NCBI RefSeq assembly: GCF_000699445.3
Contig: NC_067196.1
Location: 92,729,864 to 92,793,863 of the forward strand
Direction: 5' to 3'
DNA length: 64,000 nt
Origin: Schistosoma haematobium
Taxonomy: Eukaryota > Platyhelminthes > Trematoda > Strigeidida > Schistosomatidae
In this document: in pieces, positions 52,501 to 60,560 of the stretch
How positions within the stretch are numbered: the first letter of the stretch is position 1
Layout: each line of letters starts with the position of its first letter
The notes under the pieces: generated by a model
Seen by the model: the letters and a program-made list of their open reading frames with translations, nothing else
The model's database searches: none
What the model was told of the DNA's origin: nothing
Position numbers and translations under genes: made by a program

Positions 52501-54876
52501 GAACTTCGTACGTACGTACATCAGTTCGAGTTGCCACACCACATTAGCACAGAGATGCAGTTTATGGATGGATCAGGACTATTTTGAATTTATTTAATGT
52601 TTATCTACGTTAAAGTATGTTGATCAAACGTCTAGACTGATTATAGTGGAATTGTTTAAAGAAATTCTCACCATACATATTGAAATTAGTAAGATAGTGG
52701 AATGTACTAGGTCATATAGAATTTAATTTCAACTCAACTCCAAAAGTATATAAACTTCATTTTTATTATAATTAGAAGTTAGACACCGTTAGATGCCTGC
52801 AAGCTCAGTGGTCTAGAGGTTGAGTGTTCACGAGCGAGACTGAAAGATCCTGAATTCGAATCTCAAGAGATGGAATCGTGGATGTGCATTGCTAAGGTGT
52901 CCCATACCAGGACGAAACGGCCGTCCAGTGCTTTCAAGTTTTTCCTGGTGGTCTAGCTTCAAGTGAATCATAAATTCAACCATTAAGTATATTTTAATTC
53001 TCCATTTCATTATCACTTCATGTATTCACTCTCTCATCACATGCTATTTTGTCTTATTCTCCCTAATCCTCAATGATAAAAGTTTAGTAGTTAAGGTAAT
53101 AAACTTTTAACTATTAATGAGTTTGTTGAAACTTAATTCCATCTGGCTCGATTTAGACAGACTTTATATATTAGTATTTGTATGGGTTTTGAAGTGTTTT
53201 TTCTTCGTTATTTGAATTGTTTTAAACACTACAGTCATTTGCAATCGACTTTCCAAGTCATTTACCCAGTACACGTTTATAGACTTGATCTTAAGTAACA
53301 CTTTGATTAAAACTTAATGCTGTTGAAACCAAGTTTAGTAGAAGGAGATAATAAGACCAATTAAGTTTCTATATTCGAAACGTATGACGCAATAGATTTC
53401 ATTAAAATTTGTGTTGTATGATCATTTATAATAGATTACTAAATATATAAACTTTGTGAACATTACATCAACGATAGCTAGTAGCTAGCAGTGGAATCAA
53501 GAATGAGTGTTTAGTCCTATTTGAGACTCATTGACTGGATGTGCCTACATCTCAGACTTCATGTCCACTTTGGGACTTCAACCCAGTGCCGTTTGCTTTA
53601 AATGCTATCGCTCTATTCACTTAACTACTGAGTCCTGATAGCCACTTGCTTGTGCAATAGATTGAAGTTTAAATTCACTTGGTATTGTTAATGTAAATCT
53701 TTTCATTGATGTTTAGTCACAGAGTGAATATCAACAGCTGACGAGTTCAATATAGGACGAAACGCGCATCAAACTGGATTCCACTTGTAGTCACTATCTT
53801 ACGTTACTTAGAATACTTTTGAATTAATATAATATCGAGGTAATACGCACAGAATGCACATATGCTAATAAAAGATTGATCAGTTAAGGTTTATGAAAAT
53901 GAATGTACAATCAAGATATAATGAAAAGTTATTTAATCAACACTCAATTATAATTCCGAATAATAAATAAACAAATCTAAAATTTATTTCATTTTGCAAG
54001 ATATTAACTTACTATATCTGCTTTCTCGTGTGCTTCATCTGCAGTGTCTAAACCCCATCTAGCATATAGACTACCTGATTGTAATATCGCTCTACGAAAA
54101 TATGGTTGAGCAATTGGTGACATCCATAGAATTGATACACTGACTGCTCCGGCAGATTCACCAAATATTGTCACTTGATCTGGGTCACCATGAAATTGTT
54201 CTATATTCTCTTTTACCCACTTTAATGCCATTAATTGATCTAATAAGCCCTGATTACCTAGAGCACTAGTTTGCGTTTGATCGGTAGTATTAGGCTTTAA
54301 TCGTAAGAAACCAAATGCACCGACACGATATTGCATAGAAACAATAATTACATTTTGTGTAGCTGAAAGTATAGCTCCATTATATACTTGTAGATTAGCA
54401 CTGCCTGAAGTAAACCCACCGCCATATATCCATACCATAACTGGAAACCGTGAATTTTTGCCACTAGGTTTTGGAGTCCATACATTAAGATATAAACAAT
54501 CTTCACTCATTTCAGTATTGTTAATCCACATTTTACCAGCAACATTAACAGCATCAAATCCTACAAATATATATTGCCAACATGTTGCTGATAATTTAGT
54601 TGCATTATATAAACCTTTCCAACCGGGATGTTTTATTGGTGGAGCAAAACGTAATTTACCGATTGGTTTTGATGCATAAGGTATACCTAAGAAACTATTG
54701 ACTTGAATTTCTTTTCCATCAATCTGTACAATTTCTTCTTTTCCAATAATTGATCCACCATGATTTAATGTTATTTTTATAGGTTTTAAAGGATTCAACA
54801 TCACATTAGTTGTAATAATCATAAATATCATATTGAATAATGATAATATAGACAAATGTATAAATGATAGTAACAT
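37232..54876 (-). CDS. acetylcholinesterase-type cholinesterase gene, three coding exons
   Basis: This gene encodes a secreted or surface cholinesterase of the alpha/beta-hydrolase carboxylesterase family, expected to hydrolyse acetylcholine or related choline esters. Exons 54876-54013, 39535-38601 and 37508-37232 join through GT-AG introns with matching phases (0, then 2) to about 691 residues, close to the usual length of fluke AChEs. Visible features: a hydrophobic leader (1 to about 25), GGGF oxyanion hole (152-155), GESAGA with nucleophile Ser241, Glu403 in GVNTNEAMFF, His555 in GVMHGYE, and the Cys516/Cys649 pair. The start is the first in-frame ATG after an upstream stop; TTG two codons earlier is unlikely. 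Odd points: Torpedo Trp84 aligns with Tyr90, and acyl-pocket Phe290 aligns with Val364. Which fluke paralogue it is cannot be settled here. Confidence 0.93.
37288..37294 (-). other. possible alternative splice donor in last exon
   Basis: On the minus strand AGTG is followed by GTGAGT, a near-consensus donor that would end the exon in phase 1 just after CECSS, before the hydrophobic patch. Use would replace the C-terminal 20 residues with a further exon I could not find. Candidate only. Confidence 0.35.
37690..37955 (+). mobile_element. repeat Y inside intron 2
   Basis: Contains CATCAGCCTCGTGGCT and the block TTTACCCGGACTTGGGATCG shared with 15345-15662. It occupies about a quarter of the cholinesterase second intron. 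Confidence 0.65.
37956..38600. other. rest of cholinesterase intron 2
   Basis: AT-rich intronic DNA with no recognised repeat. Confidence 0.6.
38601..39535 (-). CDS. cholinesterase coding exon 2
   Basis: Encodes residues 289-599 plus two bases of a Gly codon. The acceptor reads TCCTTCCTGCTTCAG followed by TTCACTCAGGAATG; the donor is GTAAGC at 38600-38595. It supplies the triad Glu403 and His555, the aromatic pair Phe406-Phe407, Trp550 and Glu558, and Cys516. Cys293/Cys295 and Cys308 bracket a loop matching the Cys254-Cys265 loop of Torpedo. An insert around KYLRPKNHQREPF makes the acyl region longer than in vertebrates. Candidate glycosylation at Asn423. Confidence 0.93.
39536..40239. other. 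3' end of cholinesterase intron 1
   Basis: Intronic DNA next to the exon 2 acceptor. No repeat recognised. Confidence 0.55.
40240..40640 (+). repeat. CT-rich segment, possibly LTR-like
   Basis: Higher pyrimidine content than its surroundings, with CTCACTCACACACTCTCGTC, a run of CTCGCTCTTGCTCTGGCTCC, and an AATAAA at 40563. Short inverted ends TATAAC (40271) and GTTATA (40617) bound it. It has no second copy in the window, so the class is uncertain. Confidence 0.3.
40641..42884. other. long apparently unique intron stretch
   Basis: About 2.2 kb of intron 1 without any of the repeats found elsewhere. A C-run lies at 40790-40799 and a CA/CT microsatellite at 42511-42538. This is one of the longest repeat-poor stretches here. 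Confidence 0.55.
42511..42538. repeat. (CA)n(CT)n microsatellite
   Basis: About nine CA units followed by five CT units. Confidence 0.85.
42885..42945 (+). mobile_element. RTE C-terminal scrap
   Basis: TGACAGACTGAGTTAGAGAA and GCTGATCGACGGCCTATTCT match the conserved end of the TAAG-type RTE; no tail. Confidence 0.55.
43078..43151 (-). mobile_element. SINE 3' scrap
   Basis: Short diverged minus copy of the TGGAAAACCTGGAAGCACTG block. Confidence 0.5.
43420..43820 (+). mobile_element. hammerhead SINE, full-length but decayed
   Basis: Has leader, tRNA-like A and B regions (GGTTCGAATCCC) and the full 3' end to CCACAAAACTCCTTGTGATA. The ribozyme position reads TTTAAGAG instead of CTGAGGAG, so it is dead. 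It defines a unit length of about 400 bp. Confidence 0.8.
43965..44215 (+). pseudogene. Penelope-like element 3' fragment
   Basis: Remnant of KVHKQAFKP-like coding sequence and the PLE 3' region shared with 18365-18520 and 27830-28010. Confidence 0.65.
44216..44690. other. AT-rich intron DNA
   Basis: Only a scrap at 44610-44680 is shared, with 18851-18915. Confidence 0.5.
44692..44878 (+). mobile_element. hammerhead SINE, well preserved 3' half
   Basis: Runs from box B (GGGTTCGAGCCCCGC) through the ribozyme to CCACAAAACCCATTCTGATT. It is one of the least diverged copies. Confidence 0.8.
44733..44780 (+). ncRNA. hammerhead ribozyme, core intact
   Basis: GCACTG, CTGAGGAG, stem II GTCC/GGAC with loop CATACCA, GAAAC, GGCC, cleavage triplet GTC, CAGTGC. 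Stems I and II pair fully. Confidence 0.82.
44879..45400. other. AT-rich intron DNA
   Basis: Includes a TA run at 45190-45202 between short inverted GGA/TCC flanks. No family recognised. Confidence 0.5.
45405..45495 (-). mobile_element. repeat Y fragment
   Basis: Inverse copy with GGAGCCCCTTTGAGGCTGCT and GGATAAAGAGGGAGGGTTGG. Confidence 0.65.
45568..45647 (-). mobile_element. short fold-back element with 14-bp target duplication
   Basis: Flanks CACCTATTTGTTAA (45554-45567) and CACCCATTTGTTAA (45648-45661) differ at one base. The element is a small palindrome plus the head (complement of GGAGAAGATTTGTAACTCAT). It has most of the hairpin deleted, like the copy at 28029. Confidence 0.8.
45822..46080 (+). 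mobile_element. Smalpha-like SINE, inverted composite in one target duplication
   Basis: ACTTACATGAGA (45810-45821) and ACTTAAATGAGA (46081-46092) flank it. The left part, 45822-45966, is inverted. It contains the unit start joined to a preceding unit's 3' end (complement of ACTATCCATCTTTGTTTATA). The right part is the plus-oriented ribozyme and 3' end. Confidence 0.72.
46001..46046 (+). ncRNA. Smalpha-type hammerhead, one core change
   Basis: ATCCAG, TTGACGAG, stem II around CCCAAACAGGAC, GAAAC, GTGC, GTC, CTGGAT. Stems pair well, but the first core base C (position 3) is T, which is expected to cripple cleavage. Confidence 0.7.
46093..46415. other. AT-rich intron DNA
   Basis: No family recognised. 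Confidence 0.5.
46416..46600 (-). mobile_element. SINE, minus copy with deletion
   Basis: 3' end, ribozyme (decayed: CTAAGGAG), B box and A region in minus orientation; the stretch between ribozyme and box A is shortened. Confidence 0.7.
46601..47069. other. AT-rich intron DNA
   Basis: No family recognised. Confidence 0.5.
47070..47572 (+). mobile_element. 500-bp retroposon, full-length plus copy
   Basis: From CCCAAATGCCGTTGTAAGGC to the end TTTGTACCAATATTTATATG followed by AAATAAATAG. The terminal AAAT-rich tail sets the orientation of the family and supports retroposition. Confidence 0.75.
47573..48037. other. intron DNA with GT/GA microsatellite
   Basis: A (GT)n(GA)n tract lies at about 47653-47680. 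Nothing else recognised. Confidence 0.6.
48049..48146 (+). mobile_element. fold-back element, single right arm, 11-bp target duplication
   Basis: ATTGACAATGA occurs at 48038-48048 and 48147-48157. The head GAGATGGTGGAG is followed directly by the right arm, so the left arm and the rest of the head are missing. Confidence 0.82.
48158..48991. other. AT-rich intron DNA
   Basis: Includes a T-run with GTT units near 48411-48430. No family recognised. Confidence 0.5.
48992..49368. mobile_element. hammerhead SINE pair, head to head
   Basis: Bases 48992-49107 are the SINE 3' end in minus orientation; from 49108 a plus-oriented copy runs from TCTGTTGTGAGATAGTAACT to its 3' end. The plus copy lacks most of the ribozyme. 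It may be one twin-primed insertion, but I could not fix a target duplication. Confidence 0.65.
49369..49829. other. AT-rich intron DNA
   Basis: No family recognised. Confidence 0.5.
49830..50052. mobile_element. hammerhead SINE, inverted composite
   Basis: A minus part from the 3' end to box B (49830-49960) joins a plus-oriented 3' end (49960-50052). The ribozyme core is mutated to CTGAGAAG. Confidence 0.65.
50330..50415 (+). mobile_element. RTE untranslated end with TGAC tail
   Basis: AACTTGAACCGATGTACATA and CCTACGTTGTAGTTGACTGACTGACT match the last 90 bases of the TGAC-type RTE. Confidence 0.65.
50416..50836. other. AT-rich intron DNA
   Basis: No family recognised. Confidence 0.5.
50837..51368 (+). 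mobile_element. 500-bp retroposon, full-length plus copy
   Basis: From CCCCCAAATATCCTGGTACG to GGTGCCGCTTTGTACGAATG and a terminal AATAAATGAATAAATAT tail. More diverged than the copy at 47070. Confidence 0.72.
51369..51717. other. AT-rich intron DNA
   Basis: No family recognised. Confidence 0.5.
51718..51850 (-). mobile_element. 500-bp retroposon, 3' end only
   Basis: Starts with the complement of the tail (TTATTTATTTATTTAACC) and ends inside the unit. This is the pattern of a 5'-truncated insertion. Confidence 0.7.
51851..52476. other. AT-rich intron DNA
   Basis: No family recognised. Confidence 0.5.
52477..52565 (-). mobile_element. RTE untranslated end, inverted, TGAC tail
   Basis: The complement is nearly identical to 30572-30660, including the TACGTACGTACGAAG stretch and the TGAC tail. 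The closeness suggests a fairly young insertion. Confidence 0.75.
52773..52990 (+). mobile_element. hammerhead SINE, decayed core
   Basis: A and B regions recognisable. The core reads CTAAGGTG, but stem II and the GTC site are intact. Confidence 0.7.
52991..53474. other. AT-rich intron DNA
   Basis: No family recognised. Confidence 0.5.
53475..53890. mobile_element. Smalpha-like SINE, inverted composite
   Basis: A minus-oriented unit (53475-53715) flips to plus near 53720, with CTGACGAG and GAAAC, and runs past the 3' end into the start of another unit (ATATCGAGGTAATACGCACA). Stem I of the plus ribozyme is lost. Confidence 0.68.
54013..54876 (-). CDS. cholinesterase coding exon 1
   Basis: Encodes residues 1-288. 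It starts at ATG 54876-54874 and ends ...GATATA before the donor GTAAGT at 54012-54007, phase 0. Contains the leader MLLSFIHLSILSLFNMIF, FLGIPYA, SEDCLYLNVW (Cys127, expected partner Cys99), WIYGGGF, YRVGAFGF, GNQGLLDQ, FGESAGAVS and the substrate-site Trp274. Possible N-glycosylation sites: Asn91, Asn119, Asn196. Peripheral-site Tyr121 of Torpedo aligns with Thr156. A very large first exon is notable among cholinesterases. Confidence 0.93.
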
Positions 54877-55339
54877 TGTCAATAGGAAGAAAGAATATTG
54901 AAGAAGAAGAAGAAGAAGATATTTACATATGTGTATTCTTAATAGTTAGTTATATATATAAATATAAATATACTACTAAAAATGACTAGTCATATTTTCA
55001 ACCAACTGAGCAACATCCAACTATTATGCCGACTGATAAAAAAATTAAAAAAAAAAAAATAATTTTCTAACCAATCATTTTATTTTAAGCAAACTCAATT
55101 TTGATTGGTTAATTTTTAATGGAATGAAAGACTGATTATTATTCATTACTATTTTTAGTAATTCATTTCATTATTTTAAAATGTGATTCAATGAAAATTT
55201 TATTAATTAATCAAACATTCTTTTAGTTGCTAAGTAATTGACATCTTTCATAGATATGGAAGATGTCAATCAATAAACCGACAAGCAAAAAAAAAACCAT
55301 TATAAGAATTTATTCAAAGAAATAATTCTATAAAACAAT
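54877..55339. other. 5' flank of the cholinesterase gene
   Basis: On the minus strand this holds the upstream untranslated region: CTT repeats directly before the start codon (54899-54919 on plus as AAG), then TA-rich sequence at 54949-54970 that could hold a TATA element. No motif is strong enough to call a promoter or a spliced-leader acceptor. Confidence 0.4.
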
Positions 55340-55351
55340 AATACATTAGCA

Positions 55352-55601
55352 TTATCAGAATGTGTTTTGTGGAGATTTTTTTAGAAATTTTCACAGATGA
55401 ACTCATGGATGCCGGCTCAGTGGTCTAATGGTTAAGTGCTTGCGCGTGAAGCCAGTAGGTCGTGGGTTCGAGCCTCGGGTGGTGCGGGGTCGTGGATGCG
55501 CACTGCTGAGGAGTCCCATACTAGGACGAAACGGCCATCCAGTGCTTCCAGGTTTTCAATAGTGGTCTAGCTTCAACTGACTCATGAGTTCAATCTGTGA
55601 A
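55352..55601 (-). mobile_element. twin-primed hammerhead SINE with 12-bp target duplication
   Basis: AATACATTAGCA at 55340-55351 and 55602-55613 is identical and encloses the whole insertion. Bases 55352-55408 are the SINE 3' end reading on the minus strand; 55409-55601 are the tRNA-like and ribozyme part inverted relative to it. This is the arrangement made by twin priming during LINE-mediated insertion. Confidence 0.82.
55498..55545 (+). ncRNA. hammerhead ribozyme, core intact
   Basis: GCACTG, CTGAGGAG, stem II GTCC/GGAC, GAAAC, GGCC, cleavage triplet ATC (allowed NUH), CAGTGC. Stems pair fully. Box B GGGTTCGAGCC lies upstream. Confidence 0.82.
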
Positions 55602-55779
55602 AATACATTAGCAGTTTGATTGAAGATTTGGACTATCTATAACTGTCATTGAAATCTTTCAATAAAATATTTTTTTTTCTGTTTAAGCATCTCATTATGT
55701 TTATTAATTGTATAACTTATACAACAAGTGTGTTTATGAAAAGTTTACGATTTTTCATTGTACAATGGAAGAGAGTCGC

Positions 55780-56020
55780 GCAATTTTATGGATTATTTGA
55801 TGTTAGATATTGACACTGTTGGATACCGGATGGCTCAATGGTCTATAGGTTAAACGTTCGCGTGTGAGACGGAAGGCCTTGGGTTCGAATCCTGCGAGAG
55901 GGATCGTGAGTGGACACTTCAGAAAATCCCCCACAATATGACGAATCGGTCATCCAGTGATGACAGGTTTTCAATGGTAATCTAACATCAATCAAATCAT
56001 GATCTCAATCAAAAACTTAC
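55780..56020 (+). mobile_element. hammerhead SINE, diverged
   Basis: Box B GGGTTCGAATCC present; ribozyme decayed to TTCAGAAAATC. 3' end shared with 12800-12985. Confidence 0.68.
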
Positions 56021-56104
56021 GATCTTTCACTGAACAAATTACACAAAAAGTACAATAAGAGATATTGTGGTGGTTGACAATGTGTATTGAAGAGAATGAA
56101 TATT

Positions 56105-59100
56105 AATCGTATGTCGATTCCAAAGCTCCTAAATTTTAACTGCCGATCACTAATTAATAAATTAGGCTACCTTCAATTCCTACTAAATCAAAACATGTAT
56201 CGGAATTGTGATGTCATCATAACTCATAATCTTGGTAAACTGATTTACAGAACGATTGGTTAGTATCACTACGTGATTTCAATATCTATAGTCAGGATCA
56301 ATCAAGCAAGGTATGACGATGGTGTAAGCGTGAACGAGTGTTGATCTATTTTTGCATGTTTCATGTTTTAAAATGACTTTATTAACTGTTTAATTTCAAG
56401 ATGCCGTCCGATACATCTGAGTAAATACAAATATGTTTATGTTACCAACATCTATATGACTTTAGATTGCACATCATCTGCGCTATCTGTTTTTACTGAT
56501 AAATTCGCTGTTATCGCCTTCAATGATTTGCTTTCAATTGTATATGGTGATTTCAATTCACGTGACTGCAGCTTCCTTTGATCACATGGTCACCAAAACG
56601 TAGTAGATTTTCCCACTTGTTTAGATGTTCATTTGGACTTTGTTTTCATTAATAATATGGGTATATAGGTGACTCGTAAACGTGCTACATTGTATAGCTC
56701 GGATCACTGTATAATTTGTGTTCTAATTAAAGTATATAGAAAGCATGGAAAGAGTACACTCTTACATCAGAACAAGAAAGTCAAATATAGCGATTACGCA
56801 GAAAAAAAGTATTCTACTACTGAAAAACATGTTTCATACTACTAACTGGGAATTATTTACAGATGAATCACTAAAAAACACTACCGATGTTATCAAGTGT
56901 TATCTTTAATTTTGTTTTGATATATGTTGTCCTAATGAAAACATGATTTTACGTTTTGATCGACTTACATTTTCACAACTAGAACGACTACGGAGGGCAA
57001 AAGAAAGAATGCACAAGGAAGGAGACTCTAATTAAGATCGTAAGCTAAATGGTCTAATAAGCCTAGAGATAAGACGTCTCAATCCTATGTTTACTGAGAA
57101 ACTCTTATCTTGTAAAATCTCTCCAAGTATGTGGAAACTCTTTAAAGAAGTTACAGGTGATAGGGACACTAGAACCGATAATCAGCGGAATGTTTGTGAC
57201 TTGATTAAGTCTTTTGTATGTCATTCATCTGATGGAATGCTCCCTATATCCACAGATTTGAAGAATAGTTGTTTCCTAGTCTCACTGAAACCGATGTCCG
57301 AAAATGTCTCCACTCACTTAATTCATCTCAATGTTTAGGACCTGATGAAATGCCTGTTATGAATTATGTCCGGCTTTTATCACGTGATTTATCCACCAAT
57401 CAAAATACAACTTATACAGTCTTCGCAACTGTGCTAAAACCAATGACGTTCGACCGGTATGGGCAGTCTAGCGTCCTTATCGGTCCTACGTCCGCCTAGC
57501 CCGTCCACTTGAGTCCAGAACACCAAATACCAGCTTCCAGTATGCACACAATAAAGCCAAAAAGTGGCTGTGAACGTGGAAGTCAGTAGTTAATAAACTG
57601 AGAATAATTTGGGGACAGTAAATTGTATAATAATAAATTATAGGTCAAAATGAAGCTTATAATAAGAGGAATATAAATACCCATAATGTAATTAGTGAAT
57701 AATTATACAATAAGAATATTTATAGAATATTAATCCATTATTAATCCTCGTAAGTTACCTGTAATTTAATCTTCACTAGGATATAACAATGCCAAATCTC
57801 CTTTTTTTAAAAATGTGCTGACGTTCTATGTTATCTATTCACCTGTATTTTTGGCAGATCCTTTTCAACTATTCTCATACCGAAAATATGGAGAAATATA
57901 AAGATAACCCGTACAACTAAGAAAGTATCTGGAGATAAGAATGTGAAATTTAGACCCATAGCAATAACTTCACCCTTCTTCAAAACAAAAGAAAAATTAT
58001 TGACACTCCCATTACAACCTGCAGCAAGAGAGCACACTGGCATTGATCCACATCAGTTTGCTTAAAAATACAAAAAGCACCTTAGATGCTGTTGCTGTTC
58101 TGCATCACAACATAGTGTTCAACTTAGAAAAGTGTAAGAAGTATGTTCAATGCGCTTTCCTGGACTATACTTCTGCTTTTGATTCTGCCCCAAGACGACT
58201 TTTAATCAACACGTTAATCAGCATCAACACTGACAGCTGGATAACCAAGTGGCTATGTTCCCAACTCTCTGAAAGAGAACAGTGAATGTTTTTGGAAGAA
58301 AGTGTTCAGCGTCTCTACTGTCTCATGATGATGTGCCACAGGAATCTGTTCTTTCACCTCTTCTTTGCTCTTTTCTTCTGTACGATCTGCCAATTTCCAC
58401 AGAAAACACTTTTGTGAAATATGACTACGGTCTCACAGTATGTATGCCGATTTCTACCTCTTTACATCCCAAAGATGTGAATGACTTTTTGTCACGTGTT
58501 GAATAGTGGTCTGTTGTTATTGGTCTCATACTTGATCCCTTTAAATATCAAGTTGTTAGCTTTAGCCTGAGACATTGTCAGCATCTTAACACCATATTGG
58601 AATCTTATAATGCTTATGCCATTGAAGACTCTTTGATAAACACAGTGTCGAAGGTCAATTATCTTGGTGTTACCTTTTCCTCTAGTCTCTCTTGATCTTC
58701 TCATGTTTTACTGCTATGGATGAAAGTTTTCTGTCTGACTTACTGCATAAAGAGACTGAATGCTTTCGGGATTACTCGACTTCTACTCTTACAATTTTTC
58801 GATTCCTACATATTGCCTATTATTCTTTACTGTTCTGCATTATTTTTCGCTGGCTTTTGAGAGAAGTCGTTGCAGTATTCCGGAGAGTGCTGAAGGCAGT
58901 TAGCAAGATGTGTGGTGAATCTTTCGAATTCATTATTAATATGGTTGTGGATAGACATTAAATGTCTTACAAACTCCTAGTAGGTGTTATCTTATCAGAC
59001 ACTAATCACACCCTTAATTCATTTCTTTCTCCATGTAAATTTTCTGGTAGAACGTGACGTCAATACATTAAAATCTATGCACTCAAGCAAAGGTATAAAT

Positions 59101-59262
59101 GTCCTATAATACCTTATCTAGCAAATATACTCTGTGACGAACAGGCTGTTAGAGCCGACCTAGTCAATAACTTCTATTCATCGACATGTCTCGAATTTCG
59201 AAAGTTGTACAGATTCAGATCTTTTTCATATTTTTCTTTTCTATTTTTTTTGTTTTTGTAAT
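56105..59262 (+). pseudogene. CR1-like non-LTR retrotransposon, degenerate
   Basis: An almost complete ORF2 relic. Endonuclease motifs come first: NFNCRSLINK near 56136, GDFNSRDC near 56548, and SDHCIICV near 56700. Reverse transcriptase follows: FRPIAITS near 57950, FLDYTSAFDSAPRRLLI near 58160, VPQESVLSPLL near 58335, and KVNYLGVTF near 58650. The catalytic YADD position reads YDYG and many stops and frameshifts occur, so it is dead. A solo LTR interrupts it at 57355-57788; removing the LTR and one target copy restores continuity of the flanking sequence. Confidence 0.85.
57355..57788 (-). mobile_element. solo LTR with perfect 5-bp target duplication
   Basis: On the plus strand ATGCC (57350-57354) and ATGCC (57789-57793) flank it. 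On the minus strand it starts TGTTATATCC and ends CATAACA. It aligns to 14106-14620 but lacks about 80 bases that hold the TATATAAAC and AATAAA signals there. No internal region is present. Confidence 0.88.
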
Positions 59263-59595
59263 AGAAACATGTTTAAATACTTCGTGCTGAGAATTCTATA
59301 TTGTACCAAAAGTATACTACTGAGTAGAACCATTAATAATAGTAATAATAGTACATTATTATTAGTAGTATATAAGAAAATGATTAATTTCCAGAAGTGG
59401 TATCACATGAACATTTTCATTTGAAGACAATCTAATTAGAATTGAGAATGAAGAAATGAATGATCAAGATGAAAGATAATACAATTTCATTGAAATAAAA
59501 CTGGCGATCATGTGTACTTGAAGTGTTAAATATAAATAATGAGGTTAAGTATACAGATAATGTAATCAAGTGGAAAAATTGATAGATTCAATTTA
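59263..59595. other. AT-rich DNA after the CR1 end
   Basis: Contains AATAATAGT repeats near 59331-59365. No gene recognised. Confidence 0.5.
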
Positions 59596-59599
59596 ACAC

Positions 59600-60560
59600 G
59601 GTAGGATGAAATTGATGATTCTTCCAGTTTCAGTCTCAGTTTGGAAAGGACGGGAGGTGTGATGGCCTGTGTTATTCTTAGCGATGATGATCTCTCAGTT
59701 GATCTAACTTTTTTTTGAAGGAGTCAACAGATGGAGCTTCAACTGAATGTTGAGTTGATGAGCTCCACTCGTTGATGATTCAACGGAAAAGTCGATAGTC
59801 AGCTGACAAGTAAATTGTTCTGGGCTTTTGAACAATTTCGGAGTGTCCTTGTCAATTCTCTGTTTCGGAAGTCAACAAAAATGAGGATGTATCAGGTGCA
59901 AATTTATCACTGAGTAATTTGAAAACCGTAATCAAGTCATCTCTAGTTCTGTGATATGACAACTGGGATAGGTTTCGTTTAGCTAGTGGAGCATCAATCT
60001 GCAGCTTCGCTATTCCGGTAATCAGTTTATTTGCTGTTCTCTGAACCTTTTCTAGAATCTGAATGTCTATTTTAAGCAGGGGCTAGATACTTGTGTGGGG
60101 TACCCAAGTTTATGATTTACGAATACTGCATACAAATCAAAAACGTTTTGGCGTCGACATGACGAAAGGTTCTACGTATTGGCCATAGGGTTCTAACACC
60201 TTTGGCGGCTGTAGCACGGCAGTATGCAGTAGTTTTTAGATTTTTGCTAACGATGACTCCCAAATCATTGTGTGTCTAGCAACCAAGTAGTTGAACGTTT
60301 TTCACCGCGTATGTATTTGTACTTTGATGACCAATATGCATCACAATACACTTGGAAGTATTTATCGGCAACTGCCAAGTTTGTGACCATCCAGATGATT
60401 TCTCCAGATCATTATGAAGTTCTAAGCTATCACTTTTACTATTTATCGCACTCCATATCTTGACATCGTCAGCATATAGCAAGATCGATCATGATAGGAG
60501 ACGAAGACGGTTGTTTCACACAAGAGGAACAGCACTGATCCCAAAACTGTACCTTGATTC
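59600..60560 (-). pseudogene. CR1-like retrotransposon, 3' part of ORF2
   Basis: Minus strand gives LLYADDVKIWSAI near 60455-60485 with an intact YADD box, then LEKSSGWSQTWQLPINTSKC, VMHIGHQST, IQILEKVQRTANKLITGIAKL and DDLITVFKLLSDKFAPDTSS in broken frames. It is a different lineage from the CR1 at 56105. Truncated at the 5' side and interrupted by stops. Confidence 0.82.

Noticed and set aside
54458..54679. Open frame antisense to cholinesterase exon 1
   Set aside because: A shadow of the real exon, with no independent support.
54876..54882. Start of the cholinesterase at TTG 54882
   Set aside because: The first in-frame ATG is at 54876 and TTG is an unlikely start in an animal gene.
55420..55475. 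A functional tRNA gene
   Set aside because: A- and B-box-like motifs are present, but the cloverleaf is incomplete and the sequence recurs as part of SINEs.
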